Shown here: one piece after another, positions 7,910-16,206 of the stretch
Layout of the letters: each line of letters starts with the position of its first letter
Numbering within the stretch: the stretch's first letter is position 1
From: Bradyrhizobium daqingense
GTDB lineage: Bacteria; Pseudomonadota; Alphaproteobacteria; Rhizobiales; Xanthobacteraceae
Length of the DNA: 64,000 nt
Reading direction: 5' to 3'
NCBI RefSeq assembly: GCF_021044685.1
Contig: NZ_CP088014.1
Span: 2,714,001-2,778,000, forward strand
The notes under the pieces: model-generated
What the model was told of the DNA's origin: nothing
Seen by the model: only the letters and a program-made list of their open reading frames with translations
The model's database searches: none
Translations under genes and position numbers: made by a program

Positions 7910-8944
7910 ATGAAACGCTTTGCAAACCTGAAACGACTGGGCTTCTTCACGCGCCTGCTGGACGAGGCTTCGCCGGCCGAGCGCTACCGGTTCGCCGCCG
8001 AGCAGATCGTGCGCGCGGAGAAGGCCGGGCTCGATTCCGCCTGGATCGCGCAGCATCATTTCCACGAGCGCGAAGGTGGCCTGCCGTCGCCCTTCGCCTT
8101 CCTCGGTTACGTCGCCGCGCAGACCTCGCGCATCCGCCTCGGCACCGGCATCGTCACGCTGCCGCTGGAAAATGCGGTGCGGGTGGCGGAGGACGCCGCG
8201 GTGCTCGACCTGCTCTGCAACGGCCGCTTCGAGCTCGGCGTCGGCACCGGCGGCAACCCGTCGGCCTTCGCCGCCTTCGGCCTCGACAGCGCCCAGCGCA
8301 ACGAGATCTTTGCCCGCAACCTGGAAGTGGTCCGTGCCGCGCTGGTCGGCAAGGCTCTCGACGGTGGCGACACGCTCTATCCGCAACGGCCGGAATTGGA
8401 CAGGCGCATCTGGCAGGCGACATTCTCCGTCGCCGGTGGTGCTCGCGCCGGCAAGGCGGGCGATGGCCTGTTGTTGTCGCGCACGCAGCCGCGGAGCAAG
8501 GATGCGCCGCGCGCGACACTCGCCGAGATCCAGAACCCGATCATCGACGCCTATCTCGCGGCGCTTCCTGTGGGATGCGAGCCCCGCATCATGGCTTCGC
8601 GCAGCGTTTTCGTCGCCGACGACCATGCCGAAGCGATGCGGCTCGCGGACATCGGGTTGCGGCGTGCGCTGCCGCAGTTCATGAAGGGCGGCCATCTCCC
8701 TCCGGGCGACACGCTGGAGGAGATGATCACGGCATTCGATACCCATGTCGGCGCGGCGGACGCGGTCATCGCCTCGCTCCGCGCCGACGCTACGCTCGAG
8801 CGGGTGACCGATCTGGTGTTCCAGGCACATTCGGTCGACGCGCCGCACCCCTATATTTTGCGTTCGATCGAGCTGGTCGCCGACAAGGTCGCGCCGGCGC
8901 TGGGATGGACCCGGACCGCACCTGGCGTGGCGTTGGCGGGCTAA
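7910..8944 (+). CDS. FMN-dependent luciferase-like monooxygenase (KPN_01858-type LLM)
   Basis: 344-aa protein of the bacterial luciferase/LLM superfamily, which use reduced FMN and O2 to oxidise small organic substrates in the cytosol. It shows the family landmarks: an early GFFTRLLD strand, AEKAGLDSAWIAQHHF near residues 40-52, RIRLGTGIVTLP near 85, and GRFELGVGTGG near 115. It is the first gene of a cassette whose next two members are CMD/AhpD-like proteins, the arrangement described for the KPN_01858 / Avi_7170 / Avi_7169 families. Those families are defined by co-occurrence with ABC importers and have no firmly assigned substrate. The start ATG 7910 follows AGGGGTCGT. Confidence 0.88.
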   Translation: MKRFANLKRLGFFTRLLDEASPAERYRFAAEQIVRAEKAGLDSAWIAQHHFHEREGGLPSPFAFLGYVAAQTSRIRLGTGIVTLPLENAVRVAEDAAVLDLLCNGRFELGVGTGGNPSAFAAFGLDSAQRNEIFARNLEVVRAALVGKALDGGDTLYPQRPELDRRIWQATFSVAGGARAGKAGDGLLLSRTQPRSKDAPRATLAEIQNPIIDAYLAALPVGCEPRIMASRSVFVADDHAEAMRLADIGLRRALPQFMKGGHLPPGDTLEEMITAFDTHVGAADAVIASLRADATLERVTDLVFQAHSVDAPHPYILRSIELVADKVAPALGWTRTAPGVALAG

Positions 8945-8999
8945 AGCATGATCCGGAAAAGTGCGCAGCGGTTTTCCGAAAAGATCATGCGCAAACAAA
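8943..8999. repeat. dispersed palindromic repeat (GCATGATCCGG type), copy 1
   Basis: GCATGATC (8946-8953) and GATCATGC (8983-8990) flank GGAAAA...TTTTCC, giving a long stem. A nearly identical copy lies at 56712-56768. It begins at the monooxygenase stop codon and fills the gap before the CMD gene. This element type is common between genes in Bradyrhizobium (memory). Confidence 0.8.
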
Positions 9000-9039
9000 T
9001 AGCCGCAATGAACGGGATCGCGTTGCACGAGGCTGAAGG

Positions 9040-9657
9040 ATGAGCACCAGGGATATCATCGACACGCTCGCCGGGATCGAGCCGGGATCGGCTCCTGATG
9101 CCATCCGCGCCCGCCGCCTTCAGGCGCGCGAGAACGCGCAGAAGAGCTATCTCGCTTTGTTCGAGCCGGTCGATGCGAACGAATTCGCGCTTGCAGAGCG
9201 CTTCGCGATCGCGACCTTCGTGACCGGACTGCATGGCGAGTCGCCCGTCGCGTCCTTCTATCGGGAGAAGCTTGCCGCGACTACGGATGGCGCGGCGCTC
9301 GTCGAGGCGATCCAGGTCGAGATTCAGCGCGGTCGGACCTCCGGCCCCTACGGCGCCTTTCCGGCCGGCCCGTTGTCGATCGAGAACAAGGCCGGTTTGA
9401 TCTATCGCGTCAGCGCGGAGCGCAAGCCCGAGCTCGGCGCCCGGCTCGTTGCGGCGTTCGAGCATGCGCATCTCCTGGTGTTTCGTCCGCGCGATGCCGC
9501 TTCCGCAGACATGAAGGCGCTGCTGGCCGCCGGCTGGTCGACCACCGGGATCGTCACCTTGTCCCAGCTGATTGCGTTTCTGTCGTTCCAGTTGCGCGTC
9601 GTCAGCGGCTTGCGCACGCTCGCCGCAGCGAACGCACAAAAAGAGGCTGCAAGATGA
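9040..9657 (+). CDS. CMD-domain protein, Avi_7170-like
   Basis: 205-aa helical protein related to the carboxymuconolactone-decarboxylase/AhpD superfamily. It begins with DIIDTLAGIEPGS and continues with the helix LAERFAIATFVTGLHG and the C-terminal helix LSQLIAFLSFQLRVVSGLRTL that define the Avi_7170-type group. It lacks the CxxC pair of true AhpD peroxidases, so it may be structural or bind substrate rather than reduce peroxide. Its stop overlaps the next ATG (ATGA), so the two CMD-like proteins are translationally coupled and probably form a hetero-oligomer (inference). It is separated from the monooxygenase gene by a palindromic repeat. Confidence 0.85.
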   Translation: MSTRDIIDTLAGIEPGSAPDAIRARRLQARENAQKSYLALFEPVDANEFALAERFAIATFVTGLHGESPVASFYREKLAATTDGAALVEAIQVEIQRGRTSGPYGAFPAGPLSIENKAGLIYRVSAERKPELGARLVAAFEHAHLLVFRPRDAASADMKALLAAGWSTTGIVTLSQLIAFLSFQLRVVSGLRTLAAANAQKEAAR

Positions 9658-10232
9658 GCGCTCCCGTCAATCCGCCCGTCGCTTTCACCCAGGACGAACT
9701 CGGCTGGGTGTCGTGGATCGATCCGTTGCCCGAGGCCGAGCTGACCGAACGGCATTTCGCCGGCTTCGTCGATCGGGCCCGCGCCAAGTCGGAGTATTTC
9801 CGCCTGCTGGTGCGTGACCCCGAGGTCCTGGAAGCCCGTACCAAGACCGACAAGGACATCTTCTACAACGTCGCCGACGGCCTGCCGCGCGCGGAGCGTG
9901 AGCTCGCGGCGGCGGCGACCTCGCGCTACAATGGCTGCATCTATTGCGCCTCGGTGCATGCGCGCTTTGCCAGCACCTATTCCAAGCGCCGCGACGACGT
10001 GCAGCGGCTGCTCGATGAAGGCGTCGGTGCCGATCTCGGCGAGCGCTGGAGTGCAATCGTCAAGGCCTCGGTGGCGTTGGCTGCAACGCCGATCGCGTTT
10101 GGCCCTGACAATGTCGAGGAGCTGCGCCAGGCCGGGCTCGACGACGCCGAGATCGTCGACGTCATCAACGGTGCTTCATTCTTCAACTGGGCGAACCGGC
10201 TGATGCTGTCGCTCGGCGAGCCTTCGAAATGA
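9654..10232 (+). CDS. alkylhydroperoxidase-domain protein, Avi_7169-like (CxxC)
   Basis: 192-aa AhpD/CMD-superfamily protein. The redox motif is visible in NGCIYCASVHARFAS around residues 90-104: CxxC followed two residues later by the conserved His, as in AhpD-type peroxidases. Upstream comes the GFVDRARAKSEYFRLL helix and afterwards the DVINGASFFNWANRL helix. It would use the Cys pair for thiol-dependent peroxide or related redox chemistry in the cytosol, perhaps removing peroxide by-products of the flavin monooxygenase encoded two genes upstream (inference). It overlaps the preceding gene by 4 bp and the ABC transporter genes follow directly. Confidence 0.88.
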   Translation: MSAPVNPPVAFTQDELGWVSWIDPLPEAELTERHFAGFVDRARAKSEYFRLLVRDPEVLEARTKTDKDIFYNVADGLPRAERELAAAATSRYNGCIYCASVHARFASTYSKRRDDVQRLLDEGVGADLGERWSAIVKASVALAATPIAFGPDNVEELRQAGLDDAEIVDVINGASFFNWANRLMLSLGEPSK

Positions 10233-10291
10233 GCAATCCGATCGGCACAAGAATTGCTGATCTTATCAACACTGAGTGGATGGAGCGGGAA

Positions 10292-11449
10292 ATGAGCAAC
10301 ATCGATCGTCGGTCCCTGGTCAAAGGCTCCCTCGCCACGATGATGGCGGGCGCGGCTTTCTCGCGCGCCGCCTTCGCGCAATCCTCCGAGCCGATCCTGC
10401 TCGGCGTCAGCGGACCCCTGACCGGACCGAATGCGCAATATGGCACGCAATGGAAGCAGGGCTTTGATCTCGCACTCGACGAGATCCAGGCTGCCGGCGG
10501 CATCAACGGCCGCAAGCTCGCCTACCAGTTCGAGGACAGCCAGAGCGACCCGCGCCAGTCGGTGGCGATCGCGCAGAAATTCGTGTCCGATCCCCGCATC
10601 GTCATGGAGCTCGGCGATTTCTCCAGCCCCGCCTCGATGGCAGCCTCGCCGATCTATCAGCGCGGCGGCCTCGTGCAGTTCGGCTTCACCAATTCGCACC
10701 CTGATTTCACCAAGGGCGGCGACTTCATGTGGAGCACGTCGGTGAGCCAGGCCGACGAGCAGCCGCTGCTGGCGTCCTATGCCGTGAAGCGGCTCGGCCT
10801 GAAGAAGCTCGCGGTGCTGCATCTCAACACCGATTGGGGCCGCACCAGCCGCGACTATTTCGTCAAGGCGGCCAAGGAATATGGCGCCGAGATCGCGGTG
10901 ACCGAGGGCTATATCGCGGAGGAGCGCGACTTCCGCTCCACGCTGGTGCGTGTACGCGATGCCAATCCCGACGGTCTGATCCTGATCTCCTATTATTCCG
11001 ACGGCGCGCTGATCGCGCGTCAGGCGCGCCAGGTCGGCCTGAAGCAGACCATGTGCGCCGCAAGCTCAGTCTATTCGCCAAAATTCCTGGAGCTCGGCGG
11101 AGAGGCGGTCGAGAACGTGCATCTCGGCACGCGCTATTTCCCGGAAGACCCGCGGCCCGAGGTGAAGAAGTTCATTGCCGGCTTCAAGGCGAAGTATGGC
11201 GGGCAGGAGCCCGACGCCTTCAACGCCTATTCCTACGACGCGATGAACATGGCGGCTGCCGTGCTGAAGATCGGCGGCACCGACCGCCGCGCCATCCGCG
11301 ACGCCTTCGCCAAGGTGAAGGACGTTTCCAGCGTCATCTTCGGCCAGGCGACGTTCGACGTCGAGAGCCGTCGCGTCAAGGGCGCCATGAATGCCGAGCT
11401 CGTCGTGCGCAAGGGCCAGTTCGCACTCTGGGACGGCAAGCCGACCTGA
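10292..11449 (+). CDS. branched-chain-amino-acid-type ABC transporter substrate-binding protein
   Basis: 385-aa periplasmic binding protein of the HAAT (Leu/Ile/Val-type, peripla_BP_6) family. N-terminus: MSNIDRRSLVKGS then a hydrophobic stretch ending AFAQ, a Tat-like or Sec signal cleaved near residue 30. The body has ILLGVSGPLTGPNAQYG, LAYQFEDSQSDP and ISYYSDGALIARQARQVGLKQ, all standard for the family. An in-frame ATG at 10229 overlapping the previous stop would add 21 residues before the signal sequence; 10292 is preferred because it places the twin-Arg segment at the N-terminus. HAAT proteins bind amino acids, amides, urea or aromatic compounds; linkage to the monooxygenase/CMD genes argues against simple leucine uptake. 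Confidence 0.92.
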   Translation: MSNIDRRSLVKGSLATMMAGAAFSRAAFAQSSEPILLGVSGPLTGPNAQYGTQWKQGFDLALDEIQAAGGINGRKLAYQFEDSQSDPRQSVAIAQKFVSDPRIVMELGDFSSPASMAASPIYQRGGLVQFGFTNSHPDFTKGGDFMWSTSVSQADEQPLLASYAVKRLGLKKLAVLHLNTDWGRTSRDYFVKAAKEYGAEIAVTEGYIAEERDFRSTLVRVRDANPDGLILISYYSDGALIARQARQVGLKQTMCAASSVYSPKFLELGGEAVENVHLGTRYFPEDPRPEVKKFIAGFKAKYGGQEPDAFNAYSYDAMNMAAAVLKIGGTDRRAIRDAFAKVKDVSSVIFGQATFDVESRRVKGAMNAELVVRKGQFALWDGKPT

Positions 11450-11503
11450 TGTGATGGCCGAAGCGATCGCTCCAGCCGGTTTCTCGTTGATTAGGAATTC
11501 TGC

Positions 11504-13327
11504 GTGTCCTCCTGGCTCGACTACACCATCAACGGGCTGATCGTCGGCAATGTCTACGCGCTCGTTGCGGTCGGGCTCGCGCTGATCTTCGGCGTCAGCC
11601 GGCTGATCAACTTCGCGCAAGGCTCGATCTACCTCGTCGGCGCCTATATCGGCTGGGTCGCGGTGGTGCAGCTGCACACGCCGCTGCCGCTCACCATCAT
11701 CGTGGTCGCCGTGGCCGCCGCCGTGGTCGGCCTAATCATCGAGCGCTTTGGCCTGCGGCCGCTGCAGAACTCCGTGCGCATCGCGCCGTTGCTCGCGACC
11801 ATCGGCATCAGCTTCGTGCTCGACCAGCTGGTGATGCTGACCTTCTCGCCCAATCCGCGCGCGCTGCCGAGCCAGTTGCCCGATATCCGCTTCCAGGTCG
11901 GTGGCGGGACGATCGGACCACTCGACCTGCTCATCGCCGGCGTCGGCCTCACCAGCGCGCTGCTGCTGTTCGTGTTCCTGCGCTACACCAAGCTCGGCTG
12001 GGCCGTGCGTGCCACCGCGCAGGATCGTGACGCCGCCATGCAGATGGGCGTCGACGTCAATCGCGTCAATCAAGCCGTGTTCGGCATTGCGGCGGCGCTC
12101 GGCGGCGTCTCCGGCCTGCTGGTCGGCATGTACTATAACCAGATCGACACCGCGATGAGCCTTCAGGCGACGCTCAAGGGCGTCGTCGCGGAAGTCGTCG
12201 GCGGCGCGGGCAACGTGCCGGGCGCGGTCATCGGCAGTCTGCTGCTGGGATTGGTCGAGAGCTACGGCGTGGCCATGCTCGGCACCAGCTATCGCAATCT
12301 GTTCGCGTTCCTGCTGCTCGTCGTGGTGCTCGTGCTGCGGCCGAACGGCCTGTTCGTCAGCGCGCGGCAGGCGCCGCCCGAGCCGCTCACCGGCACGTTC
12401 ATCGCGCCGAGCCGCCCGGTGCACATTCCGCGCTGGGCGCTATTGGTCGCGGTTGCCGGCTTCGCGATCCTGCCGCTGTTCCCGGTGTCCTTCTACGTGC
12501 TCCAGACCCTGATCAACGCCTGGCTGCTCGGCATGCTTGCGCTGAGTCTGACTTTGGTGGCGGGCACGATGGGGCAGGTGTCACTCGGCCATGCCGCATT
12601 GCTCGCGATCGGCGCCTACACCTCCGCGTTGCTGTCGCTGACATTGGCCGTTCCCGTGGGGCTCGCGGTCATCGGCGGCGGCCTGATGAGTGCCGCGCTC
12701 GGCACGCTCCTGATCTCGCCGTCGTTCCGCCTGCGCGGGCATTACGTCTCGATCGCAACGCTCGCCATCGGCGAGATCGTGGCGCTGGTGATCCTGAACT
12801 GGGAAAGCGTGACGCGCGGGCCGATCGGCATCTCCGGCATCCCGCCGCTGTCGCTGTTCGGCTACGATCTGATCGGCCCGACGTCGATCTACTGGTTCAG
12901 CCTCGCGGTGATGGTCGTGCTCGCGCTGCTCCAGGGGCGCCTGCTGACCTCGCATCTCGGCCGCAGCTTTCGCGCCATCCGCGACGACGACATCGCCGCG
13001 CGCGCCTATGGCCTCGGCCTCAACCGCTATAAATCGCTCGCCTTCATCTTCGGCGGGTTCGCCGCCGGAATCAGCGGCGGCATCGCCGCGCATCTTTATT
13101 CCTACATCAACCACGAGACCTTCAATACGCAGCAATCCATCCTGGCGCTGACGGTCGTGATCCTCGGCGGCCTCGGCAACGTCGTCGGCGCGATCCTCGG
13201 ATCGGTCGCGCTGGTCGGCCTGCCCGAAGTCTTTCGGATCGCGGCGGAGTACCGCATCCTGATCTACGGCATCGTGCTGCTGCTGCTGGTGCGGTTCAGG
13301 CCGCAGGGCCTGCTGGGGACGGTCTGA
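11504..13327 (+). CDS. fused LivH-LivM-type ABC transporter permease
   Basis: 607-aa inner-membrane permease combining both HAAT permease subunits in one chain. Residues ~1-290 are LivH-like ([31 protein letters not shown], and the [12 protein letters not shown] cytoplasmic loop). Residues ~310-607 are LivM-like ([26 protein letters not shown], then [16 protein letters not shown] and the [12 protein letters not shown] loop). A Pro-rich linker ([10 protein letters not shown]) joins the halves near residue 290. Start is a GTG with GGAATT upstream. Its stop overlaps the ATPase start by 1 bp (TGATG). It provides the membrane channel for the binding protein encoded before it. Confidence 0.93.
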   Translation: MSSWLDYTINGLIVGNVYALVAVGLALIFGVSRLINFAQGSIYLVGAYIGWVAVVQLHTPLPLTIIVVAVAAAVVGLIIERFGLRPLQNSVRIAPLLATIGISFVLDQLVMLTFSPNPRALPSQLPDIRFQVGGGTIGPLDLLIAGVGLTSALLLFVFLRYTKLGWAVRATAQDRDAAMQMGVDVNRVNQAVFGIAAALGGVSGLLVGMYYNQIDTAMSLQATLKGVVAEVVGGAGNVPGAVIGSLLLGLVESYGVAMLGTSYRNLFAFLLLVVVLVLRPNGLFVSARQAPPEPLTGTFIAPSRPVHIPRWALLVAVAGFAILPLFPVSFYVLQTLINAWLLGMLALSLTLVAGTMGQVSLGHAALLAIGAYTSALLSLTLAVPVGLAVIGGGLMSAALGTLLISPSFRLRGHYVSIATLAIGEIVALVILNWESVTRGPIGISGIPPLSLFGYDLIGPTSIYWFSLAVMVVLALLQGRLLTSHLGRSFRAIRDDDIAARAYGLGLNRYKSLAFIFGGFAAGISGGIAAHLYSYINHETFNTQQSILALTVVILGGLGNVVGAILGSVALVGLPEVFRIAAEYRILIYGIVLLLLVRFRPQGLLGTV

Positions 13328-14169
13328 TGGCGGAGCGGCCCAACTCCATGCTGTCCCTGCGCGGGCTGACCCGCCGCTTCGGCGGTCTCACCGCGGTCGA
13401 CGCCATCGATCTCGACCTCGCCAAAGGTGAGCTCGTCAGCATCATCGGTCCAAACGGCGCGGGCAAGACCACGCTGTTCAATCTCGTGACCGGCCTCGAC
13501 CGGCCCGACGCCGGTACTGTGAGCTTCGAAGGCCAGGACGTGACGGGTCTATCGCCGGAACGGATTGCGACCGAAGGCATCGCGCGCACCTTCCAGCTCG
13601 GCCGCGTCTTCGGCAATCTCAGCGTCATGGACAACGTCCTGATCGGCGCGCATACGCGGCTGCGTGCCGTGAAGCCGGCCGTGCCCGTGATCGGCCCGCT
13701 GCTGGAGCTCGGATTGGCGTTGCTGCGTCCTGCCAGCGTCAAGGCGGAGGAGGAGCGGCTGCGCGAAGAGATGAAGGCCATTCTCGCTCGCTTCGGCGAG
13801 CGGCTGCTGTCGCGGATTGACCAGCCCGCCTACAGCCTGTCCTACGCCAACCGCCGCCGCGTCGAGATCGCGCGTGCGCTCGCGCTGAAGCCGCGCCTCT
13901 TGCTGCTCGACGAGCCGACCGCCGGCATGAACCCGACCGAGACCGCGGAGATGCAGGCGCTGGTCGCCGAATTGAAGGCGGAAGGGCTGACCATCCTCCT
14001 GATCGAGCACAAGCTGGAAATGGTGATGCGCCTGTCCGACCGCGTCATCGTCATGGACGAGGGCAAGAAGATCGCGGAAGGGCCGGGCGAACAGGTGCGG
14101 AGCGATCCCAAGGTGATCGAGGCCTATCTCGGTCATGGCCTCGCGACGAAGCAGGAGAGCGCGGCATGA
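13327..14169 (+). CDS. ABC transporter ATP-binding protein, LivG type
   Basis: 280-aa ATPase subunit. Walker A is GPNGAGKTT near residues 38-46, Walker B LLLDEPTAGMNP near 197, with the H-loop in LLIEHKLEMVM. The LivG-specific insert after the Q-loop (TFQLGRVFGNLSVMDNVLIG and a ~50-residue helical extension) is present. The signature segment is degenerate, SYANRRRVEIARAL instead of LSYGQQRRLEIARAL, a mild oddity. It energises the HAAT-type importer together with the following LivF-like subunit, which starts 4 bp before this stop. Confidence 0.92.
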   Translation: MAERPNSMLSLRGLTRRFGGLTAVDAIDLDLAKGELVSIIGPNGAGKTTLFNLVTGLDRPDAGTVSFEGQDVTGLSPERIATEGIARTFQLGRVFGNLSVMDNVLIGAHTRLRAVKPAVPVIGPLLELGLALLRPASVKAEEERLREEMKAILARFGERLLSRIDQPAYSLSYANRRRVEIARALALKPRLLLLDEPTAGMNPTETAEMQALVAELKAEGLTILLIEHKLEMVMRLSDRVIVMDEGKKIAEGPGEQVRSDPKVIEAYLGHGLATKQESAA

Positions 14170-14906
14170 CCAACGCTTCCGCCGAACCGCTGCTGGCGCT
14201 GTCGAACGTCAATACCTTCTACGGCCAGGCCCAGGTGCATTTCGACCTCTCGATATCGGTCGCGCGCGGCCATATCGTCTGTCTGCTCGGCGGCAATGCC
14301 AGCGGCAAGTCGACGACGATGAAGATCATTCTGGGTCTGGTAAAGCCGCGCTCCGGCGACGTGACGTTCGATGGTGCTTCGTTGCTGGGCCTCTCCACGC
14401 CGCAGATCGTCCGCCGCGGCATCGCCTCGGTGCCGGAGGCGCGACGGCTGTTCGCGGACATGAGCGTCCGCGAGAACATCCTGATGGGCGCCTTCGTGCG
14501 CAACGACCGCGAGGCGGTGGCGCAGGATCTCGACAGGATGCTCACGCTGTTCCCAAAGCTCGGCCAGCGCCTGTCGCAGCGCGCCGGCTCGCTCTCCGGC
14601 GGCGAGCAGCAGATGGTGGCGATGGCGCGCGCGCTGATGAGCCGGCCGCGCATGATCGTGATGGACGAGCCGACCATGGGCCTGTCGCCGCTTTATGTCG
14701 ATCGCGTGCTGGAGCTGATCCGCACCATCAACCAGGAGGGCGTCTCGGTGTTCATGGTCGAGCAGAACGCCAGCCTCGCGCTGGAGATCGCGCATGAAGC
14801 CTATGTGCTTCAGACCGGCAAGATCGTGCTGTCAGGCCCGGCGCGGACACTGAAGGACGATCCCCGCATCCGCGACGCCTATCTCGGCGGTTCCGAGGCG
14901 GCGTAG
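14166..14906 (+). CDS. ABC transporter ATP-binding protein, LivF type
   Basis: 246-aa second ATPase of the HAAT importer. Motifs: NVNTFYGQAQVHFDLS N-terminus typical of LivF, Walker A GGNASGKSTT (Ala-Ser where Gly-Ala is usual), VPEARRLFADMSVRENI, signature LSGGEQQMVAMARAL, Walker B MIVMDEPTMGLSP, and FMVEQNASLALE. Walker A retains the GKST core, so it should bind ATP. It ends the 7.9-14.9 kb cassette; a palindromic repeat follows. Confidence 0.92.
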   Translation: MTNASAEPLLALSNVNTFYGQAQVHFDLSISVARGHIVCLLGGNASGKSTTMKIILGLVKPRSGDVTFDGASLLGLSTPQIVRRGIASVPEARRLFADMSVRENILMGAFVRNDREAVAQDLDRMLTLFPKLGQRLSQRAGSLSGGEQQMVAMARALMSRPRMIVMDEPTMGLSPLYVDRVLELIRTINQEGVSVFMVEQNASLALEIAHEAYVLQTGKIVLSGPARTLKDDPRIRDAYLGGSEAA

Positions 14907-14934
14907 TCCTAAATGCCCCCACAACGTCATGACC

Positions 14935-15010
14935 GGGCTTGACCCGGCCATCCACGGCTTGCCCTGCGGCACGAAGAACGTGGATGCCCGGGACAAGCCC
15001 GGGCATGACG
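14935..15010. repeat. dispersed palindromic repeat (CGTCATGACCGGGCTTG type)
   Basis: CGTCATG at one end and CATGACG at the other, enclosing GGGCTTGACCCGGCCATCCACG and its imperfect complement CGTGGATGCCCGGGACAAGCCC. It folds into a long hairpin just after the LivF-type gene and could terminate that operon. Elements of this kind are dispersed in Bradyrhizobium genomes (memory). Confidence 0.7.
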
Positions 15011-15062
15011 ACCTCCCGCAAACTCGCATAGGCGTTCGGCAGGCCAAAGTCGGCACTGGTCA

Positions 15063-15090
15063 GTATGACCATCCTGTGAAAATATCATAC
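15063..15090. promoter_or_regulatory. NikR operator (GTATGA-N16-TCATAC)
   Basis: GTATGA at 15063-15068 and TCATAC at 15085-15090 are separated by exactly 16 bp, which reproduces the palindromic NikR box of the E. coli nik promoter. It ends 37 bp before the start codon of the nickel permease, where bound nickel-NikR would block transcription. nikR itself is not in the window. Confidence 0.85.
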
Positions 15091-15127
15091 CGGTGGCGAC
15101 GGGGCGTGCAGCGGACGGAATGATATC

Positions 15128-16186
15128 GTGACGAGATGGTCTTTGCGGGCGGTCGAGCCCGGCGTGGTGTTGCTGTTCGGCGGGCTCGTCGCCGCCAATG
15201 TCGCCGCATGGGCCTGGGCCTTCACGGCGTTCGGCGACCGTCCCACGGTGATGGCGACCGCGCTGCTGGCCTGGGTGTTCGGCCTCCGGCATGCCGTCGA
15301 TGCCGATCACATCGCCGCCATCGACAATGTCGTGCGCAAGCTGATGCAGGCGGGCGGCGCGCCGCGCAGCGTCGGGCTCTATTTCGCGCTCGGCCATTCC
15401 ACCGTCGTCGTGGTCGCGACCATGCTGCTGGCGCTCGGCGTCGTCAGCCTCGGCGGCGACAGCCTGCTCGAGCAGATTGGCGGCCTGATCGGCACCTCGG
15501 TCTCGGCGCTGTTCCTGCTGCTGATCGCGGCCATCAATCTCGCCATCTTCGCCGGCCTGTGGCGGACGTTCCGCATGGCGCGCGAGCAGGGCATTCACGA
15601 CGCCGCCGGCCTCGATGCGCTGCTCGCCAAGCGCGGGTTCCTGGCGCGGCTGCTCGGCCCGATGTTCCGCCTGGTGACGAAGCCCTGGCACATGTATCCG
15701 CTCGGCTTCCTGTTCGGGCTCGGCTTCGACACCGCGACCGAGATCGGCCTGCTCAGCATCTCCGCCGGCGAAGCCGCGCGCGGCGCTTCGCTTGTCGACG
15801 TGTTGGTTTTTCCGGCGCTATTCGCAGCCGGTATGGCGCTGGTCGATACCGCCGATTCCGCGCTGATGGTCAGCGCCTATCGCTGGGCCTTCGTCGATCC
15901 CCTGCGCAAGCTCTGGTACAATCTCACGATCACGGGCGCCTCCGTCGCGGTGGCGCTGTTCATCGGCGGCGTCGAGGCGCTCGGCCTGATCGCGGAACGC
16001 CTCGGCTTGTCCGGCGGCTTCTGGGCGGTGGTGGAAGGGCTCAACGAATCGCTGGCGAATGTCGGCTTCGTCGTGGTCGCGCTGTTTGCGGTGGCCTGGC
16101 TCGTCTCGGTCCTGCTCTATCGCCGCATGTTTGCGGATGGGGCGCGCCGTGCGCCAGATGCAGCCCGCGGCTTCGAGGCGGCCTGA
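15128..16186 (+). CDS. high-affinity nickel transporter, NiCoT (HoxN/NixA) family
   Basis: 352-aa inner-membrane permease with about eight hydrophobic segments. The family signature in the second membrane segment, RHAVDADHIAAIDN, is intact near residues 57-70, followed by the LGHSTVV segment and LGFDTATEIGLL near 205-216. NiCoT proteins import Ni2+ and sometimes Co2+ by proton-coupled transport; nickel is favoured here because an exact NikR box lies just upstream. In rhizobia nickel feeds urease and uptake hydrogenase. Start: GTG at 15128 after GGACGGA. It is transcribed alone and converges on the HerA-like gene. Confidence 0.92.
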   Translation: MTRWSLRAVEPGVVLLFGGLVAANVAAWAWAFTAFGDRPTVMATALLAWVFGLRHAVDADHIAAIDNVVRKLMQAGGAPRSVGLYFALGHSTVVVVATMLLALGVVSLGGDSLLEQIGGLIGTSVSALFLLLIAAINLAIFAGLWRTFRMAREQGIHDAAGLDALLAKRGFLARLLGPMFRLVTKPWHMYPLGFLFGLGFDTATEIGLLSISAGEAARGASLVDVLVFPALFAAGMALVDTADSALMVSAYRWAFVDPLRKLWYNLTITGASVAVALFIGGVEALGLIAERLGLSGGFWAVVEGLNESLANVGFVVVALFAVAWLVSVLLYRRMFADGARRAPDAARGFEAA

Positions 16187-16206
16187 GACGATTCTAAATC
16201 GGCGGA

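Noticed and set aside
10229-10291. Upstream ATG (ATGA overlap) as start of the HAAT binding protein
   Set aside because: It would place 21 polar residues before the export signal. The internal ATG gives a normal signal sequence, although the overlap keeps the alternative possible.
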